NCBI GenBank assembly: GCA_002336975.1
Contig: DDFA01000132.1
Coordinates: forward strand, 1-62,751
DNA: 62,751 nt
Source: Phyllobacteriaceae bacterium UBA1940
Lineage (GTDB): Bacteria; Pseudomonadota; Alphaproteobacteria; Rhizobiales; Rhizobiaceae
Reading direction: 5' to 3'
Under the pieces are notes generated by a model. That model saw only the letters and a list, made by a program, of their open reading frames with translations. It searched no databases and was not told the DNA's origin. The translations under genes and the position numbers were made by a program. Every line of letters starts with the position of its first letter. The stretch's first letter is position 1. Below, one piece after another: positions 42,823-51,481 of this stretch.

Positions 42823-43287
42823 ATGACATCGACGATCGAAAAACGGCTGGCCGAACAGGGCGTCGTGCTGCCGCAGGCGGCGGCGCCGGCGGCCAATTAC
42901 GTGCCGTTCATGACCAGCGGCAACCTGCTGTTCACGGCCGGGCAATTGCCGCTGGCGGACGGCAAGCTGATCGCCACCGGCCTGCTTGGCCGCGATCTCG
43001 ACGTCGCCGCGGGCAAGGACGCGGCGCGGATGTGCGCGATCAACATATTGGCGCAGGCGAAGGCCGCGCTCGGCGACCTCGACCGCATCAAGAATCTGGT
43101 CAAGATCAACGTTTTCGTGGCGTCGACGTCTGATTTCACCGAGCAGCATCTGGTTGCCAACGGCGCTTCCGACCTGCTGGCGGCGGTGCTGGGCGACAAG
43201 GGCAAGCATGCGCGCGCCGCGGTCGGCATGGCCTCGCTGCCGCTCAACGCGGCCGTCGAAATCGACGCGATCATCGAGTTCGCCTGA
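42823..43287 (+). CDS. RidA-family protein (YjgF/YER057c/UK114)
   Basis: RidA-type proteins remove reactive enamine/imine intermediates as trimers. This 154-residue member belongs to the longer YjgF-like subgroup: PAANYVPFMTSGNLLFTAGQLP, then DLDRIKNLVKINVFVAST and the C-terminal LPLNAAVEIDAIIEFA. The conserved Arg of true RidA deaminases in the RxxV position is not evident, so deaminase activity is uncertain. The ATG at 42823 has AAAGGAAG upstream. Its stop overlaps the next ATG (TGATG). Confidence 0.9.
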   Translation: MTSTIEKRLAEQGVVLPQAAAPAANYVPFMTSGNLLFTAGQLPLADGKLIATGLLGRDLDVAAGKDAARMCAINILAQAKAALGDLDRIKNLVKINVFVASTSDFTEQHLVANGASDLLAAVLGDKGKHARAAVGMASLPLNAAVEIDAIIEFA

Positions 43288-44012
43288 TGAGCCGCAACCT
43301 GTCCTGGCTGACCAGCCAGCCGATCGCGCATCGCGGCTATCACGACATGAACCGCGCCCGGTGGGAAAACACGCTGTCGGCGTTCGAGGCGGCGGCGCAA
43401 AAGGGGTTTGCGATCGAATGCGACGTGATGCTGACGGCGGACGGCGTGCCGGTGGTATTCCACGACCACGACCTGCAGCGGCTTGCCGGTCAGGACGGGC
43501 TGGTCTGGCAAAGGACGGCGGCCGAGATGGGCGCGTTGCGCATCGGCGGCACCGACGACCACGCGCCAACCTTGAAGCAGGCGCTCGACCTCGTCGCCGG
43601 CCGCGTGCCGATGGTGATCGAGCTGAAAGGCATTCCCGGCCACGACGATGGCCTGGTCGACGCCGTCGCCGCACTGCTGCGCGCCTACAAGGGCAAGGCC
43701 GCGATCATGTCGTTCGACCACTGGCTGATCCGCCAGATGCCCGACAAGGCGGCCGGCATTGCAGCCGGCCTGACGGCCTGGGGCGACACCGCCCGCGACA
43801 TCGAACAGCATTTTTCGATGCTGGCGAACGGATTGTCGTTCACCTCCTATCACTACGGCCATCTGCCGAACCGGTTCGTTTCCTTCGTGCGCAAGGAGCT
43901 GAAATGGCCGGTGATCACCTGGACGGTGCGCGACCAGGAGGCCGTCAAGCGGACTTTCGAATATGCCGACCAGATGACATTCGAGGGATTTGATCCTCTC
44001 GCCCTGTCGTAA
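43287..44012 (+). CDS. Glycerophosphodiester phosphodiesterase (UgpQ type)
   Basis: This 241-residue TIM barrel cleaves glycerophosphodiesters to glycerol 3-phosphate and alcohol. The GDPD motif is complete: H15-R16 (IAHRGYH), E44 and D46 (IECDVMLT), and H59 (FHDHDLQRL). No signal peptide is seen, so it is cytosolic like UgpQ. It is coupled to ridA by a 1-bp overlap; the next gene starts 48 bp downstream on the same strand. Confidence 0.95.
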   Translation: MSRNLSWLTSQPIAHRGYHDMNRARWENTLSAFEAAAQKGFAIECDVMLTADGVPVVFHDHDLQRLAGQDGLVWQRTAAEMGALRIGGTDDHAPTLKQALDLVAGRVPMVIELKGIPGHDDGLVDAVAALLRAYKGKAAIMSFDHWLIRQMPDKAAGIAAGLTAWGDTARDIEQHFSMLANGLSFTSYHYGHLPNRFVSFVRKELKWPVITWTVRDQEAVKRTFEYADQMTFEGFDPLALS

Positions 44013-44060
44013 ACCTGTTCCGACCTTGCCGAGCGCGGCGCGCGACCACACATTGGCGCA

Positions 44061-45266
44061 ATGAACCCCGCTTCGGAAACCGATCCGCCCGCATCGCTGA
44101 CGCTCAAGGTCGCCGCGTCGATGAGCGATTTCGACGCGCGGGAATGGGGTCGGTTTGCGGGCGCTTCGCGCACCGAATCCGATATCCCCTACAACCCGTT
44201 CATCTCACATACATTTCTCGACATTCTCGAGAAATCCGGAACAGTGTCGGCGCGCTCGGGATGGCGGCCGCAGCATCTGCGGCTGGAAGACGCTGACGGC
44301 CGGCTGGTCGGGGCCGTGCCCTGCTATCTGAAATCGCACAGCCAGGGCGAATATGTCTTCGACCATGGCTGGGCCGACGCGTTCGAGCGCGCCGGCGGCC
44401 GCTATTATCCCAAACTGCAGGCGTCGGTTCCGTTCACGCCGGCGACCGGCCCGCGCCTGCTTGCGCGCGCCGGAGACGACGCCGTTGCCGGCCAGCTTGC
44501 GACGGGATTGCGCGACCTGACCGAGCGGCTTGGGGTATCGTCGGCGCATGTGACGTTTGCGACCGGGCCGGATATCGCCTCGCTGCAGCGCGCCGGCTTT
44601 CTCGTCCGCACCGACCAGCAGTTCCACTGGACCAATGACGGCTACGGGTCTTACGACGATTTCCTCGCCTCGCTGGCGTCGCGCAAACGCAAGGCGCTGC
44701 GCAAGGAACGCGCGGCGGCGCTCGAACACGGGATCACCATCGAACGGCTGACCGGCAAGGACATTACCGAGGCGGCCTGGGACGATTTTTTCGCCTTCTA
44801 CATGGACACGGGCGGCCGCAAATGGGGCCGCCCCTACCTCAACCGCCCCTTCTTCTCGATGGTCAGCGAACGCATGGCCGACGATGTGCTGCTGGTGATG
44901 GCCAGGCGCAATGGCCGCTACGTCGCCGGCGCCATCAATTTCATCGGATCGGACCGTTTGTTCGGGCGTAACTGGGGCTGCATCGAGGATCACCCCTTCC
45001 TGCATTTCGAGGTCTGCTACCATCAGGCCATCGACTTTGCGATCGAGCGCGGGCTGAAGGTGGTGGAGGCCGGCGCTCAGGGCGAACACAAGCTTGCGCG
45101 CGGCTATCTGCCCGTCACCACCCAATCGGCCCACTACATCGCGCATCCGGGCCTGCGCCGCGCGGTCGCCGACTATCTTGCCCAGGAGCGGAGCGAGGTT
45201 CAGCAGATCGGCGAATATCTGGCGGAGCACGGCCCGTTCAGGAAGGGCGATCCGTCGTCAAGCTGA
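44061..45266 (+). CDS. FemAB-like GNAT-fold protein (COG3146, PF04339)
   Basis: This 401-residue protein fits the FemAB_like/'peptidogalycan biosynthesis' family throughout: YNPFISHTFLDILEKSG near the start, YFKSHSQGEYVFDHGWAD-like (YLKSHSQGEYVFDHGWA), RKRKALRKERAAA, and the C-terminal VVEAGAQGEHKLARGYLP. FemAB proteins transfer aminoacyl groups to peptidoglycan precursors; members of this branch have no proven substrate. No signal peptide is visible. It lies 48 bp after the phosphodiesterase gene and 61 bp before the HIT gene. Confidence 0.88.
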   Translation: MNPASETDPPASLTLKVAASMSDFDAREWGRFAGASRTESDIPYNPFISHTFLDILEKSGTVSARSGWRPQHLRLEDADGRLVGAVPCYLKSHSQGEYVFDHGWADAFERAGGRYYPKLQASVPFTPATGPRLLARAGDDAVAGQLATGLRDLTERLGVSSAHVTFATGPDIASLQRAGFLVRTDQQFHWTNDGYGSYDDFLASLASRKRKALRKERAAALEHGITIERLTGKDITEAAWDDFFAFYMDTGGRKWGRPYLNRPFFSMVSERMADDVLLVMARRNGRYVAGAINFIGSDRLFGRNWGCIEDHPFLHFEVCYHQAIDFAIERGLKVVEAGAQGEHKLARGYLPVTTQSAHYIAHPGLRRAVADYLAQERSEVQQIGEYLAEHGPFRKGDPSSS

Positions 45267-45327
45267 TTGACGCTGACGCTTGGCAGGAACTATGCCGGAG
45301 AACCAATTGCCGAAACGAGGAACCGCC

Positions 45328-45801
45328 ATGCCGGACGCCTACGATCCCAACAATGTCTTCGCAAAAATCCTGCGCGGCGAACTGCCGGCGCAAAAGCTCT
45401 ACGAGGACGACGACACGCTGGCGATCATGGACATCATGCCGCGCGGCGACGGCCATTGCCTGGTGTTGCCGAAGAAGCCGTCGCGCAACATTCTCGATGT
45501 CGACGCCGACAGCCTTGCGGCGGTAGCGCGCACAACCAAGAAGCTGGCCATCGCCGTGAAAAAGGCCTTTAGCGCCGACGGCGTCACCGTGCAGCAGTTC
45601 AACGAGAGCGCCGGCGGTCAGGTGGTGTTTCACCTGCATGTGCACGTGATCCCGCGCTTCGACGGCGTGCTGCTGAAGCGGCACTCGGGCGAGATGGAAA
45701 AGCCAGAGGTGCTCGCCGCCAACGCCGACAAGATCCGCGCCGCGCTAGGACCAGTCGACATTCAGCGTTCGGGCGTGGCGCGAGCCGGATTTGGGGCCTG
45801 A
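45328..45801 (+). CDS. HIT-family nucleotide hydrolase/transferase
   Basis: This 157-residue protein has the histidine triad H102-L-H104-V-H106 (VVFHLHVHVIPRF) and the N-terminal NNVFAKILRGELPAQKLYED of the HINT branch. HINT proteins hydrolyse nucleoside phosphoramidates such as AMP-lysine. The ATG at 45328 follows GAGG by seven bases; an in-frame ATG 16 codons upstream lacks one. The last codons and the stop form the left arm of a 17-bp inverted repeat. Confidence 0.95.
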   Translation: MPDAYDPNNVFAKILRGELPAQKLYEDDDTLAIMDIMPRGDGHCLVLPKKPSRNILDVDADSLAAVARTTKKLAIAVKKAFSADGVTVQQFNESAGGQVVFHLHVHVIPRFDGVLLKRHSGEMEKPEVLAANADKIRAALGPVDIQRSGVARAGFGA

Positions 45802-45870
45802 GCAGGCGAAAAGATCGCCGTGGTGTTGACCACCACAAGGGATTTTCAACGAACTCAGGCCTCAAATCCG
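45786..45870 (+). repeat. Long stem-loop over the 3' end of the HIT gene
   Basis: 45786-45802 pairs with 45854-45870 over 17 bp in a plus-strand RNA (16 Watson-Crick pairs and one G-U), with a 51-nt loop that holds a smaller stem. The left arm includes the last HIT codons and its stop. The G-U pair would be a C-A mismatch on the minus strand, so the structure favours the HIT mRNA. The rest of the gap to azlD (45933) shows nothing else. Confidence 0.65.
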
Positions 45871-45932
45871 CCGCTTCCCGAAGGGATATGGCCCAAATCA
45901 CGGGCTTTGGCGTCGCGACGCCTCAACGGAGG

Positions 45933-46289
45933 CTAACCTAAACCGAGCAGCAGGAAACCGGCGATCAGCACGATTTCGGCGACCAGGATGCCGGCGATCA
46001 TGCTCTTGCGGGCAGCGAGATAGGCGATGAACCCGGCGATCGCCGCGCCGGCGCGCAGCCATGCCGGCGACAGCGCCAGCGCGCCGCCGGGAAAGAAGAT
46101 CAGGTTGCTGATGACGGCCGCGACCAGCGCTGTGGCGACGCAGCGCACCAGCACCATCGCCGGCGACGTCTCGCTGACCCGCCCGCCGACCAGCACGCCG
46201 AGAAAACGCCAGACATCGGTGGCGAGCCATCCCGCGACGAGGATGAACAGATAGGGCCACCACCAGGCGTCGATGCTGTCGAACGTCAT
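45933..46289 (-). CDS. azlD: AzlD-type small subunit of an amino-acid exporter
   Basis: This 118-residue protein with four membrane segments is an AzlD-domain protein (WPYLFILVAGWLATDVWRFLG, AALVAAVISNLIFFPGGAL). With AzlC it forms a branched-chain amino acid export pair (as BrnFE in Corynebacterium). It starts inside the azlC stop (ATGA). Substrate is inferred from the family only. Confidence 0.9.
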   Translation of the reverse strand: MTFDSIDAWWWPYLFILVAGWLATDVWRFLGVLVGGRVSETSPAMVLVRCVATALVAAVISNLIFFPGGALALSPAWLRAGAAIAGFIAYLAARKSMIAGILVAEIVLIAGFLLLGLG

Positions 46290-47014
46290 GGCTTTGCCCG
46301 CCGCCGCAGCAGGTGAAGCGCAAACGCGCCGCCGCCGCCGATCAATCCCGCCAGCAGCAGGTCGAAGGACGGGGCCAGAATGTGCATCAACGGCCCCAGT
46401 CCCAGCCCGAGCAGCATCGCATAGTGGCCGGCGCGCTCGCGCGCCGAGCCCCACAGCGAAGTCAAGAAATACATCGGCGTCAGCAACAGCAGCGCGGCCG
46501 ACGCCACCGGCGGCAACTGTCCGGCGATCAGAAACACCACCCCGACCAGGATCATGTTGGCGATGACCAGCGTCGAGCCGAGACCGAGATACCACGAGGT
46601 GCGCATATTGCGCGGCACCGTCTTCATCTGGTGCATCGCCAGCACCCAGGAGGTGACGGCGACAAAGTGCGACAGAAAGTACATCACCCACGGACGGGTC
46701 GCCCTGCCGCGCATTTCCGGCATCAGCGAAACCACCATCGGCATCAGCCTGATCGACGACAAGGTGACGGCAAAGGCGGCCGCCGGCAGGCTTGCCCCGC
46801 CGAGGATGGCACCGATCAGCACCACCTTGGCGGGCAAGGCCCAGACGACGCCGGTCATGAACACGGCCTCGTAGACGGTGAGACCCGCCTCGCGCGCCAG
46901 TCCGGCAAAGCCGATGAAGGCGGACGACAGGATCAATCCTGGCAGGCTGAACGACGCCCTGACCCCTTTCAGGTACCAGTCGAGCGGACGGTCGTTGACT
47001 GCGGCCTCATACAT
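46286..47014 (-). CDS. azlC: AzlC-type large subunit of an amino-acid exporter
   Basis: This 242-residue protein has seven or eight membrane segments and the AzlC signature GVRASFSLPGLILSSAFIGFAGL and FAVTLSSIRLMPMVVSLMPE. It pairs with AzlD for export of branched-chain amino acids (family knowledge). The ATG at 47014 follows the ATP12 stop by 2 bp; an upstream in-frame ATG lies within the ATP12 gene. Regulation is not visible. Confidence 0.92.
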   Translation of the reverse strand: MYEAAVNDRPLDWYLKGVRASFSLPGLILSSAFIGFAGLAREAGLTVYEAVFMTGVVWALPAKVVLIGAILGGASLPAAAFAVTLSSIRLMPMVVSLMPEMRGRATRPWVMYFLSHFVAVTSWVLAMHQMKTVPRNMRTSWYLGLGSTLVIANMILVGVVFLIAGQLPPVASAALLLLTPMYFLTSLWGSARERAGHYAMLLGLGLGPLMHILAPSFDLLLAGLIGGGGAFALHLLRRRAKP

Positions 47015-47016
47015 GC

Positions 47017-47811
47017 TCAGCCCTGATCGAGCGCCTTCAGCAGCGCGACCGCGCCGTCGAAATCGGCCTTGCGGTAGTCGCGGCGTTTTTTCGCCTCCGC
47101 GTCGGCGCCCCAAAATTCCGCCTGCCAGTCCTCGTCGACATGCGCCGCGCCCCAGGCCGTCTCGGGGTCGATCGCGCCCGCCTCGACCGCCAGCGCCAGC
47201 AGCGCCGACCCGGTCAGCGTGGTGATGACATGCATCGACGCAAGCCGGAACGGCTCCGACCGCTGGCCGATGTGGCGGTTGACGGCGGCCAGCGAGGCCG
47301 GCGGCTGCGCGACATGCATCACGCCCTGCCCGAGAACAAAGCGTTCGCCGAGCGCCTCGCTCGCCCAGTCGATGACCGGGTTCCAGGCATTCGCCTGCCG
47401 CTCGACCAGCCCGACCGGGTTTTCGGCCCGATAGAACAACAGATCCGTGCCGGCGAAACGCGCGATCTCGTCAGCCACCGGTCCCGGATCGTTGGCGACG
47501 CCGTCGACGACCGAATTGGCCAGCCGCATCACCGGCATGGTCAGCGGATTGATCTCGCTGGTCTGGGCGGCGAACTCGTCGGCGACAAGCAAGGCGGCGG
47601 CGCGGCCGAGGAGCGCCAGCACCGCCCTGCCCGGCGTGCGCACCGGCTTTCCGTCGAGCAATACCGCAAAGGCTGAGTCGCGCTTGTCGACCGAAACCTC
47701 CCTGTAAAATCGCTTCGGCAACTGGATCTTCGATTGCAGTTGCGCCCGACGCACCGGGTCGGGGTCGGAAAGAAGCCGGCCGGCCTCAAGGTCTTCGAGA
47801 ATTTCGCGCAT
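47017..47811 (-). CDS. ATP12-family F1-ATPase assembly chaperone
   Basis: This 264-residue protein is a full ATP12 homologue: PKRFYREVSVDKRD, LLDGKPVRTPGRAVL, and ADEIARFAGTDLLFYRAENP. In mitochondria ATP12 holds the free alpha subunit of F1; alphaproteobacterial homologues are thought to do the same and occur mostly in this class. No ATP synthase gene is in the window. It is followed by azlC after 2 bp and follows the EamA transporter gene by 15 bp. Confidence 0.95.
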   Translation of the reverse strand: MREILEDLEAGRLLSDPDPVRRAQLQSKIQLPKRFYREVSVDKRDSAFAVLLDGKPVRTPGRAVLALLGRAAALLVADEFAAQTSEINPLTMPVMRLANSVVDGVANDPGPVADEIARFAGTDLLFYRAENPVGLVERQANAWNPVIDWASEALGERFVLGQGVMHVAQPPASLAAVNRHIGQRSEPFRLASMHVITTLTGSALLALAVEAGAIDPETAWGAAHVDEDWQAEFWGADAEAKKRRDYRKADFDGAVALLKALDQG

Positions 47812-47826
47812 CGTCGGCTTTCACAT

Positions 47827-48732
47827 TCAGGCGGATGGCGGCACGGTGCGCCGCGGACGGTTCACAATGTAGATGCCCGCCGCGATCATCGCCAGCGACA
47901 GGCCGAGCCGCCAGCTTAACGGCTCCGACAGGATCAGCCAGCCGCCGATGACGGCGAAGGCCGGCGTCAGGAACGTGAAACTCGACAGGGCCGACGCCGG
48001 ATAGTGTCGCATCAGCCAGAACCACAGCAGATAGGTGAAGGCGACGACGAAGGCCGCCTGCGCCAGCAGCGCAAGGGTCGCCGCGAGGTTGGCGTCGCGG
48101 ATCGGCTCGTCGACGAACAGCAGGACCGGCGCGACGACGATCGCCGAAAACACCAACTGATACATCAGCACCTTTTCGGCGCTGGCAGTCGACAACCGCG
48201 TCGCCTTGATGATCAGTGTGGTCGCGGCCCACAAGGCGGCGGCCGCCAGCGCCAGCAGGTCTCCGATCCAGACCTTGTCGCCCACGGCAGACAGTTTGTC
48301 GGAAAAGATCACGGCCACTCCGGCGAAGGCAAGCGCCAGGCCGGCGACCTTTGCCGGCGTCATCCGCTCGCCGAGCAGGAAATGTGCGCCGACCAGAACC
48401 ATGAACGGCATGGTGTTGACGAGCAAAGACACTCGCCCGACGCTCGAATATTCGAAGCCGGTGAAAATGCAGAGGAATTCGACGCCAAACAGCGCGCCGG
48501 CGATGGCGCCGGGCAGCAAGGTTCCGTCCCTCTCGAACAGGTTGATGCCGCGATACCGGCACCACAGATAGACCAGCACGGCGGCGATGACCGAGCGCGC
48601 AACCGTCAGGAAGACCGGGTCGTAGCCGGTGTTGGAAATCTTGGCGAGAACGCCGTTCAGCCCCCACGAGACGGTGAGGAACAGCATCAGCGCCACGGCC
48701 TTGCCGTCCAGCGCCTGGCCGGACCGCGTCAC
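47827..48732 (-). CDS. EamA/DMT-family transporter
   Basis: This 301-residue protein has ten membrane segments in two EamA repeats (about 12-140 and 155-290), including VSWGLNGVLAKISNTGYDP and the second-half LAALLWAATTLIIKATRL-like stretch. The family exports amino acids, drugs or metabolites; the substrate is unknown. The start is GTG at 48732, overlapping the stop of the pseudouridine synthase (GTGA); there is no ATG before the first membrane segment that suits better. Confidence 0.9.
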   Translation of the reverse strand: MTRSGQALDGKAVALMLFLTVSWGLNGVLAKISNTGYDPVFLTVARSVIAAVLVYLWCRYRGINLFERDGTLLPGAIAGALFGVEFLCIFTGFEYSSVGRVSLLVNTMPFMVLVGAHFLLGERMTPAKVAGLALAFAGVAVIFSDKLSAVGDKVWIGDLLALAAAALWAATTLIIKATRLSTASAEKVLMYQLVFSAIVVAPVLLFVDEPIRDANLAATLALLAQAAFVVAFTYLLWFWLMRHYPASALSSFTFLTPAFAVIGGWLILSEPLSWRLGLSLAMIAAGIYIVNRPRRTVPPSA

Positions 48733-49706
48733 GCCGCGCTGTCCTCGGAGAATCCGAGCAGGTTCCAGGCCTGCACCATATGCGGCGGCAGCGGCGCGGT
48801 GACGTCGATCACGCCGCGCTCGGGGTGCGGAATGACAATGCGGCGGGCATGAAGATGCAGCCGGTTCTGCAGGCCGCCGGGAAAATCCCAATTGGTGTCG
48901 GCCTCGAAATATTTAGGATCGCCGATGATCGGGCAGCCGATCGCGGCGGCATGGACGCGCAACTGGTGGGTGCGGCCGGTGTAGGGCTCCATCTCCAGCC
49001 AGGTCAGCGCCTGCGCCGCCTGCTCGATGACGCGATAGAACGACACCGCATGGTCGGCTCCCTTCTCGCCATGCTTGGCGACGCGCATCCGGTCGCCGTC
49101 GGGCGTCTGTTCTTTGACCAGCCAGGACGACACCTTGTCCTCGCGCTTGGGCGGAACGCCCTTGACCAGCGCCCAATAGGTCTTGTGGGTCTCTCGCGCC
49201 CGGAAGGCTTCCGCCAGTTTCATCGCCGCCAGCCTTGTGCGCGCAACGACCAGAACGCCGGACGTGTCGCGATCAAGCCGGTGCACCAGCCGCGGCTTCT
49301 CGCCCTTCTTGTTGCGCCAGGCCTCGAGCATGTCGTCGACATTGCGGGTGACGCCGGAACCGCCCTGCACCGCCAGACCCGCCGGCTTGTTGAAGACAAA
49401 CACCTTGTCGTCTTCCCACAGCAGCATTTTCGACAGCACGTCGCCATCGTCCTGGCCGCGGATGGTCTTCGCCGTCAACGGCGCGCCGCCCTTCTTGTCG
49501 ACCTCGAGCGGCGGGACCCGCACCATCTGGCCCGGTTCCACCCTTGTGTCGGCCTTGACGCGGCCGCCGTCGACCCGGACCTGGCCCGAGCGCAGCAGTT
49601 TTTGCAGGTGACCGAAGCCGAGGCCCGGATAATGGGCCTTGAACCAGCGATCGAGCCGCATTCCGGCTTCGCCCGCTTCCACCTTGATCTGTTCGACGCC
49701 AGCCAT
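48729..49706 (-). CDS. RluA-family pseudouridine synthase (RluC-like)
   Basis: This 325-residue enzyme isomerises uridines in rRNA. An S4 RNA-binding domain (about 14-65, MRLDRWFKAHYPGLGFGHLQ) precedes the catalytic domain with the nucleophile D145 in VHRLDRDTSGVLV. The S4 domain and length fit RluC or RluD; 23S rRNA is the likely target but the position cannot be fixed from sequence. It overlaps the EamA transporter gene by 4 bp and lies 38 bp from crcB in the upstream direction. Confidence 0.95.
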   Translation of the reverse strand: MAGVEQIKVEAGEAGMRLDRWFKAHYPGLGFGHLQKLLRSGQVRVDGGRVKADTRVEPGQMVRVPPLEVDKKGGAPLTAKTIRGQDDGDVLSKMLLWEDDKVFVFNKPAGLAVQGGSGVTRNVDDMLEAWRNKKGEKPRLVHRLDRDTSGVLVVARTRLAAMKLAEAFRARETHKTYWALVKGVPPKREDKVSSWLVKEQTPDGDRMRVAKHGEKGADHAVSFYRVIEQAAQALTWLEMEPYTGRTHQLRVHAAAIGCPIIGDPKYFEADTNWDFPGGLQNRLHLHARRIVIPHPERGVIDVTAPLPPHMVQAWNLLGFSEDSAA

Positions 49707-49744
49707 GTCAGGAAAGAGTGCTCATTTGAACCGGGCTGATAGCA

Positions 49745-50122
49745 TCAGCCAACCGACCTTGCGAGCCACAATCCGGCGAAAACGGCAAGGATCGAGCCGG
49801 CGACGCTTGCCGCGACATAGCCCATCGCCGCCGTCGACGCGCCGCGTTCCCAAAGAACCGCCGTATCGAGCGAGAAAGCGGAGAAAGTGGTGAAGCCGCC
49901 GAGCACGCCGGTTGCGAGAAACAGCCGCAGTTCGTTGGTGGCGTTGAAGCGCCGGGCCAGCACTTCCACCAGCACGCCCATGGCGAAACAGCCGGCGATG
50001 TTGACGATCAGCGTGCCCCAGGGAAACCCCGGACCCCAGACCCGGAGCGAGACGGCGCTGACGAGGTGGCGCAGCGATGCGCCAAGCGCGCCGCCAGCGG
50101 CGACGATGACAAAACTGTTCAT
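49745..50122 (-). CDS. crcB: Fluoride channel CrcB (Fluc)
   Basis: This 125-residue four-segment protein exports fluoride as an inverted dimer. It has GALGASLRHLVS, WGTLIVNIAGCFAMG with the channel Asn, and GGFTTFSAFSLD, the motif that lines the fluoride path. The start at 50122 gives the family N-terminus. It lies 48 bp after rarA; no fluoride riboswitch fits this short gap. Confidence 0.95.
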   Translation of the reverse strand: MNSFVIVAAGGALGASLRHLVSAVSLRVWGPGFPWGTLIVNIAGCFAMGVLVEVLARRFNATNELRLFLATGVLGGFTTFSAFSLDTAVLWERGASTAAMGYVAASVAGSILAVFAGLWLARSVG

Positions 50123-50170
50123 CGCCGCGTCTTGCGCCCGGCAGAGTGCGGCGTCAACAGGCGGCAACCG

Positions 50171-51481
50171 TCAGCCGCCGCGTTCGCGCCGCAGCTTTTG
50201 CCAGAAATCCAGCCGCTTCCTCAACTCCCGTTCAAAACCGCGCTCGGGAGGATCGTAGAATTTCTGGCGGCCCAGCTTTTCCGGAAAATAATCCTGACCG
50301 GAAAAGGCGTCGGGTTGGTCATGATCGTAGCGATAGCCCGAACCGTAGTCCTCGTCCTTCATCAGCTTGGTCGGCGCGTTGAGGATATGTTTGGGCGGCA
50401 ACAGCGAACCGTGTTCCTTTGCCGCGCGCATCGCCGCCTTGAAGGCGGTGTAGACGCCGTTCGATTTCGGCGCGGTGGCGAGATAGACGCAGGCTTGCGC
50501 GAAGGCCAGTTCGCCCTCGGGCGAGCCGAGATATTCGTAGGCGTCCCTGGCGGCGATGGCGATCGGCAGGGCCTGCGGGTCGGCCAGCCCGATGTCCTCG
50601 ACCGCCATGCGCACCAGCCGGCGGCCGATATAGAGCGGGTCTTCGCCGGCGTCGAACATGCGCGCCAGGTAGTAGAGGGCGGCGTCCGGATCGGAGCCGC
50701 GCACCGATTTGTGCAGCGCGGAGATCAGGTTGTAGTGGCCGTCCTGGCCCTTGTCGTAGACCGGGGCGCGGCGCTGCACGACATCCTGCAGGCCGTTGGC
50801 GTCGAACATTTCCCCGGGCTTGGCGGTGCGCCAGACTTCTTCGGCAAGGGTGAGCGCGGCGCGGCCGTCGCCGTCGGCCATGCGCACCAGCACCGCCCGC
50901 GCCTGGGCGTCGAGCGGCAGCGGCCTGCCTTCCTCGGCCTCCGCCTTGGCCAGCAACTGGCCGATGCTTTCCTCGCTGTGCGGCTTGAACACCAGCACAC
51001 GGGCGCGCGACAGGAGCGCGGCGTTGAGCTCAAAGGACGGGTTTTCGGTGGTCGCGCCGACGAGCACCACCGTGCCGTCTTCCATGACGGGCAGAAAACT
51101 GTCCTGCTGGGCGCGGTTGAACCGGTGGATCTCGTCGACGAACAGCAGCGTCTGGCGGCCGTTGGCGCGGCGAAGCCGGGCCGAATCAAAAACCTTCTTC
51201 AGATCGGCGACGCCGGAAAACACCGCCGATATCTGCTCGAACGCGAGTTCGGTCTGGCCGGCGAGCAGCCGCGCAACGGTCGTCTTGCCGGTGCCGGGCG
51301 GCCCCCAAAAGATCATTGAGCCAAGTGTGCCGGAGCGGATCATGCGCGTCAAAGCGCCGTCCGGGCCGGTCAGATGTTCCTGGCCGACGACGTCTTCCAG
51401 CCTTGCCGGCCGCAAACGGTCGGCGAGCGGACGGCCCTTGTGACCGGCAGGCGGCTGGTCGGCTCCGAACAGGTCGACCAT
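50171..51481 (-). CDS. rarA: Replication-associated recombination ATPase RarA (MgsA)
   Basis: RarA is a clamp-loader-like AAA+ protein that acts at stalled forks. The 436-residue protein has a Walker A at 60-67 (GPPGTGKT), Walker B LLFVDEIHRFNRAQQD, sensor GATTENPSFELN, and the MgsA_C tetramerisation domain with GEDPLYIGRRLVRMAVEDIG. Its ATG directly abuts the Deg protease stop (TGAATG), so translation is probably coupled. Confidence 0.97.
   Translation of the reverse strand: MVDLFGADQPPAGHKGRPLADRLRPARLEDVVGQEHLTGPDGALTRMIRSGTLGSMIFWGPPGTGKTTVARLLAGQTELAFEQISAVFSGVADLKKVFDSARLRRANGRQTLLFVDEIHRFNRAQQDSFLPVMEDGTVVLVGATTENPSFELNAALLSRARVLVFKPHSEESIGQLLAKAEAEEGRPLPLDAQARAVLVRMADGDGRAALTLAEEVWRTAKPGEMFDANGLQDVVQRRAPVYDKGQDGHYNLISALHKSVRGSDPDAALYYLARMFDAGEDPLYIGRRLVRMAVEDIGLADPQALPIAIAARDAYEYLGSPEGELAFAQACVYLATAPKSNGVYTAFKAAMRAAKEHGSLLPPKHILNAPTKLMKDEDYGSGYRYDHDQPDAFSGQDYFPEKLGRQKFYDPPERGFERELRKRLDFWQKLRRERGG

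Noticed and set aside
50123..50170. Fluoride riboswitch in front of crcB
   Set aside because: The gap is 48 bp, with no matching conserved core, and the gene is read from the rarA side.
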